This document shows, one piece after another, positions 5,507 through 7,403 of a DNA stretch of 7,403 nucleotides (position 1 is its first letter; every line of letters begins with the position of its first letter). A program made the translations under genes and the position numbers. The notes beneath the pieces are model-generated. The model did not search any database and had not been told where the DNA came from. It was given only the letters and a program-made list of their open reading frames with translations. This DNA is from Oscillospiraceae bacterium (lineage in GTDB: Bacteria > Bacillota > Clostridia > Oscillospirales > UBA929): positions 1 through 7,403 of the forward strand of contig JAISVY010000151.1 of NCBI GenBank assembly GCA_031271325.1. The letters are read 5' to 3'.

Positions 5507-6909
5507 CTGTTTATGAAAAATCGGCGGCGGGGCGGCGCGGATTTATCCCCGAACCCTGCGATGTGCCGGCGGCGGCGCTTGGCGCTATCGTCGGCGAGGA
5601 AAACCTGCGCAAGACGCCCGCGGCGCTGCCGGAGATGAGCGAGATCGACACGGTGCGGCACTACACGGCGCTGGCCAAGAAAAACTTTGGCGTGGATACC
5701 GGCTTTTACCCGCTCGGTTCCTGCACGATGAAATATAATCCAAAAATCAACGAGCAGCTTGCGTCTCTGCCCGGTTTCCTCTCCGCTCACCCGTTCGCGC
5801 CGGACGAGATGAACCGGGGATGTCTGCGGCTGATGGCGGAGCTGGAGCGGATGCTCTGCGCCATATGCGGCATGGAGGCGTTCTCCCTCCAGCCGGCGGC
5901 CGGGGCGCACGGGGAACTGACCGGGCTGATGTGCATGGCGGCGTATTTCGCAAAGCAGGGGCAGTCACACCGAAACGTCATCCTGATTCCCGATTCGGCG
6001 CACGGCACCAATCCCGCGTCGGCCGCGCAAGCCGGTTTTTCGGTTCGCGCCGTGCCGTCGGGGCGCGACGGGTTGGTTGACCCGGCGACCTTGCGGGAAG
6101 CCGCCGAAGCGGCGGGCGGCGCGCTGGTCGGGCTGATGCTGACCAACCCCAACACGCTGGGGCTGTTTGAGAAAAACATCATGGAGGTCGCCGGGATTAT
6201 ACACGGCGCGGGCGGTTTGCTCTACTACGACGGCGCGAACCTCAACGCCGTGATGGGCGTCACCTCACCCGGCGCGATGGGGTTTGACGTGATGCACCTC
6301 AACCTGCATAAGACGTTCTCCGCACCGCACGGCGGCGGCGGACCCGGCGCGGGTCCCGTCGGCGCGGGGAAACTGCTGGCTCCGTTCCTGCCGGGCGGAG
6401 GGCAAGACAGCATCGGGCGGGTACGCGCGTATCGCGGCAGTTTCGGGGTGCTGGTACGCGCCTACTGCTATATCCGCGCACTCGGCGCGTCCGGGTTGCG
6501 GGAAGCGTCCGAAAGCGCCGTGCTCAACGCCAACTGGCTGCTCAACCGCCTGTCGGGAGCCTACGACGCGCCCTATGGAGAGCGCTGTATGCACGAGTTT
6601 GTGCTGTCGGCGGCGGCGATGAAGGAACAGACCGGGGTCAGCGCGATGGACATCGCCAAAGGTTTGATCGATAAGGGTTTCCACCCGCCCACCGTCTACT
6701 TCCCCACGATCGTGCCGGAGAGCCTCATGACGGAACCGACCGAGACGGAATCGCCGGAGACGCTGGAAGCGTTTGCCGCCGCGATGCTGTCCTTGGCGGA
6801 GGACGCGAAGCGAAACCCCGAAGCGCTGCACAGCGCCCCGGTGACCACCCCGGTCGGCCGGCTGGACGCGACCGCGGCGGCGCGGCAACCGATCATTAAG
6901 AGCCGTTGA
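5503..6909 (+). CDS. gcvPB: Glycine decarboxylase (P protein) subunit 2, PLP-binding
   Basis: This is the C-terminal, catalytic half of glycine decarboxylase, 468 residues (family about 480-490). With GcvPA it forms the PLP enzyme that releases CO2 from glycine and loads the aminomethyl group onto GcvH. The PLP lysine is Lys270 in LNLHKTFSAPHGGGGPGAG. Other signatures are FYPLGSCTMKYNPKINE, LQPAAGAHGELTGLM, DSAHGTNPASA, MLTNPNTLGLFEKNI and YYDGANLNAVMG. The ATG at 5503 overlaps the gcvPA stop in an ATGA and follows an AGGGGG-type site (5490-5495) by 7 nt. The same frame is open much further upstream, but that part is antisense-free shadow of gcvPA with no family similarity, so 5503 is taken as the start. 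It is the last gene of the cluster; gcvL/lpd does not follow in the window. Confidence 0.96.
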   Translation: MTVYEKSAAGRRGFIPEPCDVPAAALGAIVGEENLRKTPAALPEMSEIDTVRHYTALAKKNFGVDTGFYPLGSCTMKYNPKINEQLASLPGFLSAHPFAPDEMNRGCLRLMAELERMLCAICGMEAFSLQPAAGAHGELTGLMCMAAYFAKQGQSHRNVILIPDSAHGTNPASAAQAGFSVRAVPSGRDGLVDPATLREAAEAAGGALVGLMLTNPNTLGLFEKNIMEVAGIIHGAGGLLYYDGANLNAVMGVTSPGAMGFDVMHLNLHKTFSAPHGGGGPGAGPVGAGKLLAPFLPGGGQDSIGRVRAYRGSFGVLVRAYCYIRALGASGLREASESAVLNANWLLNRLSGAYDAPYGERCMHEFVLSAAAMKEQTGVSAMDIAKGLIDKGFHPPTVYFPTIVPESLMTEPTETESPETLEAFAAAMLSLAEDAKRNPEALHSAPVTTPVGRLDATAAARQPIIKSR

Positions 6910-6939
6910 ACAACTCTTTTCGGCCGAAGCGCCGCAGGC

Positions 6940-7006
6940 GCGGGGTTCATCCCGCCCGCGGGTATCGCGGGAGGCAAAACGCCTCCCCTACACAGGATGA
7001 CCCCGC
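6940..7006 (+). repeat. 67-nt hairpin repeat, copy A (left arm missing)
   Basis: Identical over all 67 bases to 7131-7197. It starts GCGGGGTTCATCC and ends GGATGACCCCGC, which form an imperfect terminal inverted repeat (one base missing). Inside are the stems CCCGCG/CGCGGG and GGGAGGC/GCCTCCC. Unlike copy B, the left flank is not GTGTAGGG but GCCGCAGG, so the GTGTAGGGG / CCCCTACAC pairing of copy B cannot form here. This copy is either left-truncated or fused to another element. Confidence 0.85.
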
Positions 7007-7015
7007 CCCCATATT

Positions 7016-7062
7016 CCCCGCAGCCCCCTTCCGCCGGAAGCGGGGTGGCGGCGGATGCCGCC
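7016..7062 (+). repeat. Two adjoining perfect hairpins between the repeat copies
   Basis: CCCCGC (7016-7021) pairs with GCGGGG (7040-7045) around an inner CTTCC-GCC-GGAAG hairpin (core 7028-7040). Immediately after, GGCGGC (7047-7052) pairs with GCCGCC (7057-7062) around a GGAT loop. No T-run follows. It may be another small repetitive element or part of a compound one together with the flanking 67-nt copies. Confidence 0.55.
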
Positions 7063-7081
7063 GGGGGATGTTCAAGACAGT

Positions 7082-7100
7082 GAACAACGAACAACGAACA
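7082..7100 (+). repeat. Short tandem of GAACAAC
   Basis: Two and a half units of the heptamer GAACAAC (7082-7088, 7089-7095, then GAACA). A related GAACAGCGAACA occurs at 7200-7211, beyond the second 67-nt copy. It looks like low-complexity intergenic DNA that flanks repeats; no function is suggested. Confidence 0.5.
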
Positions 7101-7122
7101 GATAACAATTTAGATTGCCGTC

Positions 7123-7197
7123 GTGTAGGGGCGGGGTTCATCCCGCCCGCGGGTATCGCGGGAGGCAAAACGCCTCCCCTACACAGGATGACCCCGC
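7123..7197 (+). repeat. 67-nt hairpin repeat, copy B (complete, with terminal inverted repeats)
   Basis: The core 7131-7197 is identical to 6940-7006. This copy also has the left arm GTGTAGGGG (7123-7131), which pairs perfectly with CCCCTACAC (7176-7184). Between them lie possible hairpins GCGGG 7131-7135 / CCCGC 7142-7146, CCCGCG 7146-7151 / CGCGGG 7157-7162 and GGGAGGC 7160-7166 / GCCTCCC 7172-7178; some share bases, so alternative folds compete. An alternative outer pairing joins 7131-7143 with 7186-7197. The compact, nested symmetry resembles a REP/BIME- or MITE-like element. I see no transposase nearby. Confidence 0.85.
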
Positions 7198-7204
7198 ATG
7201 AACA

Positions 7205-7221
7205 GCGAACATGAGGTTTTT
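7205..7221 (+). repeat. 17-nt fragment of dispersed repeat (copy 4)
   Basis: GCGAACATGAGGTTTTT is identical to 3822-3838, the right end of the structured gcvT-gcvH spacer. Both sit a short distance upstream of a gene with a strong ribosome binding site (gcvH and the thiol oxidoreductase). Without the left half it cannot form the outer stem. Confidence 0.6.
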
Positions 7222-7254
7222 TACAGCCGCACCGGAAGAAGAGGAGGAATTGTA

Positions 7255-7403
7255 TTGAGAAAGCTGGAGGTATTTTTCGACTACGCCTGCCCGTATTGCC
7301 GCAGGGGGCATGAGGACTTGACCGCGCTGCTGCCGAAGCACCCGGACATCGAGGTGGTTTGGCGGCCTTGCGAGGCGCACCCGCGCCCGGAGGTATACGG
7401 GAC
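7255..7403 (+). CDS. DsbA/FrnE-family thiol oxidoreductase, 5' part only
   Basis: The first 49 codons of a gene that runs off the window. The protein begins MRKLEVFFDYACPYCRRGHEDL, here read from position 7255, with a thioredoxin-fold CPYC active site (Cys12, Cys15) right after the first beta strand. This placement, and the lack of any signal peptide, fits the cytoplasmic DsbA-like/FrnE group (about 200-240 residues), often annotated as DsbA family oxidoreductases or 2-hydroxychromene-2-carboxylate isomerase-like. The substrate is unknown. The TTG start is chosen because AGGAGG (7242-7247) lies 7 nt upstream and the conserved strand begins at once; there is no ATG or GTG in this frame close by. 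It is separated from gcvPB by the repeat region and is probably a different transcription unit. Confidence 0.85.
   Translation, partial: MRKLEVFFDYACPYCRRGHEDLTALLPKHPDIEVVWRPCEAHPRPEVYG

Larger units (their letters stand above)
6910..7254. other. Gene-free region filled with hairpin-rich repeats
   Basis: This 345-nt region holds no supportable gene. The short open frames across it, on both strands, translate the repeats (for example FIPPAGIAGGK twice) and are artefacts. Contents in order: the palindrome TTCGGCCGAA (6919-6928); a small hairpin CGCC-GCA-GGCG (6930-6940); the first 67-nt repeat copy; a double hairpin (7016-7062); a short tandem GAACAAC block; the second 67-nt copy; a 17-nt match to the gcvT-gcvH spacer; and the ribosome binding site of the next gene. 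No canonical hairpin-plus-T-run terminator for gcvPB is seen, though the dense secondary structure could end transcription. Confidence 0.7.

Noticed and set aside
6940..7197. A CRISPR array made of the two 67-nt repeats
   Set aside because: Only two copies, each far longer than CRISPR repeats, with multiple internal hairpins and no regular spacers or cas genes.
6906..7214. Small proteins on both strands in the region after gcvPB
   Set aside because: Their sequence is the translated 67-nt repeat occurring twice, so they are repeat-derived artefacts with no ribosome binding site.

Overview
The window is a GC-rich stretch of ordinary bacterial metabolic genes, all on the + strand. It most likely comes from an anaerobic member of the Bacillota (Clostridia-like). 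The grounds are strong AGGAGG-type ribosome binding sites, frequent TTG and GTG starts, a glycine decarboxylase split into two subunits (GcvPA and GcvPB), a MetA with the residue typical of acetyl-CoA users, and a lipoprotein with a Pro/Ser-rich linker. This assignment is an inference; no rRNA or tRNA is present to confirm it.

Layout. Positions 1-128 are non-coding, or at most the tail of an upstream gene, and carry pieces of a dispersed inverted repeat. A near-consensus promoter (129-158) and a leader of about 120 nt precede metA (288-1196), a homoserine O-acyltransferase of methionine biosynthesis. A structured spacer (1197-1331) follows. Next is a secreted lipoprotein that looks like a carbohydrate esterase of the CE15 (glucuronoyl esterase) type (1332-2729). 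Eight bases later the glycine cleavage genes begin: gcvT (2738-3748), gcvH (3874-4236), gcvPA (4229-5506) and gcvPB (5503-6909). The H/PA and PA/PB junctions overlap, so these genes are almost certainly co-translated. Between gcvT and gcvH lies a 125-nt spacer that can fold into a three-way junction. A 345-nt gene-free region (6910-7254) carries two identical 67-nt copies of a hairpin-rich repeat. The window ends inside a DsbA/FrnE-like thiol oxidoreductase gene (7255 to the edge).

How the genes work together. GcvPA/GcvPB decarboxylate glycine and pass the aminomethyl group to the lipoyl arm of GcvH. GcvT moves the one-carbon unit to tetrahydrofolate and releases ammonia. The L protein (dihydrolipoamide dehydrogenase) is not in the window. 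MetA feeds methionine synthesis, which uses methyl groups from the same folate pool. The esterase has no obvious functional link to glycine cleavage, although it may share a transcript with it.

I found no convincing new multi-gene system. The less ordinary material is in the spacers: two families of hairpin-rich repeats, one of them spread over four spacers in inverted and partial copies. Smaller points are the esterase next to the gcv genes, its apparently non-canonical catalytic acid, and a GcvT with an internal shortening.
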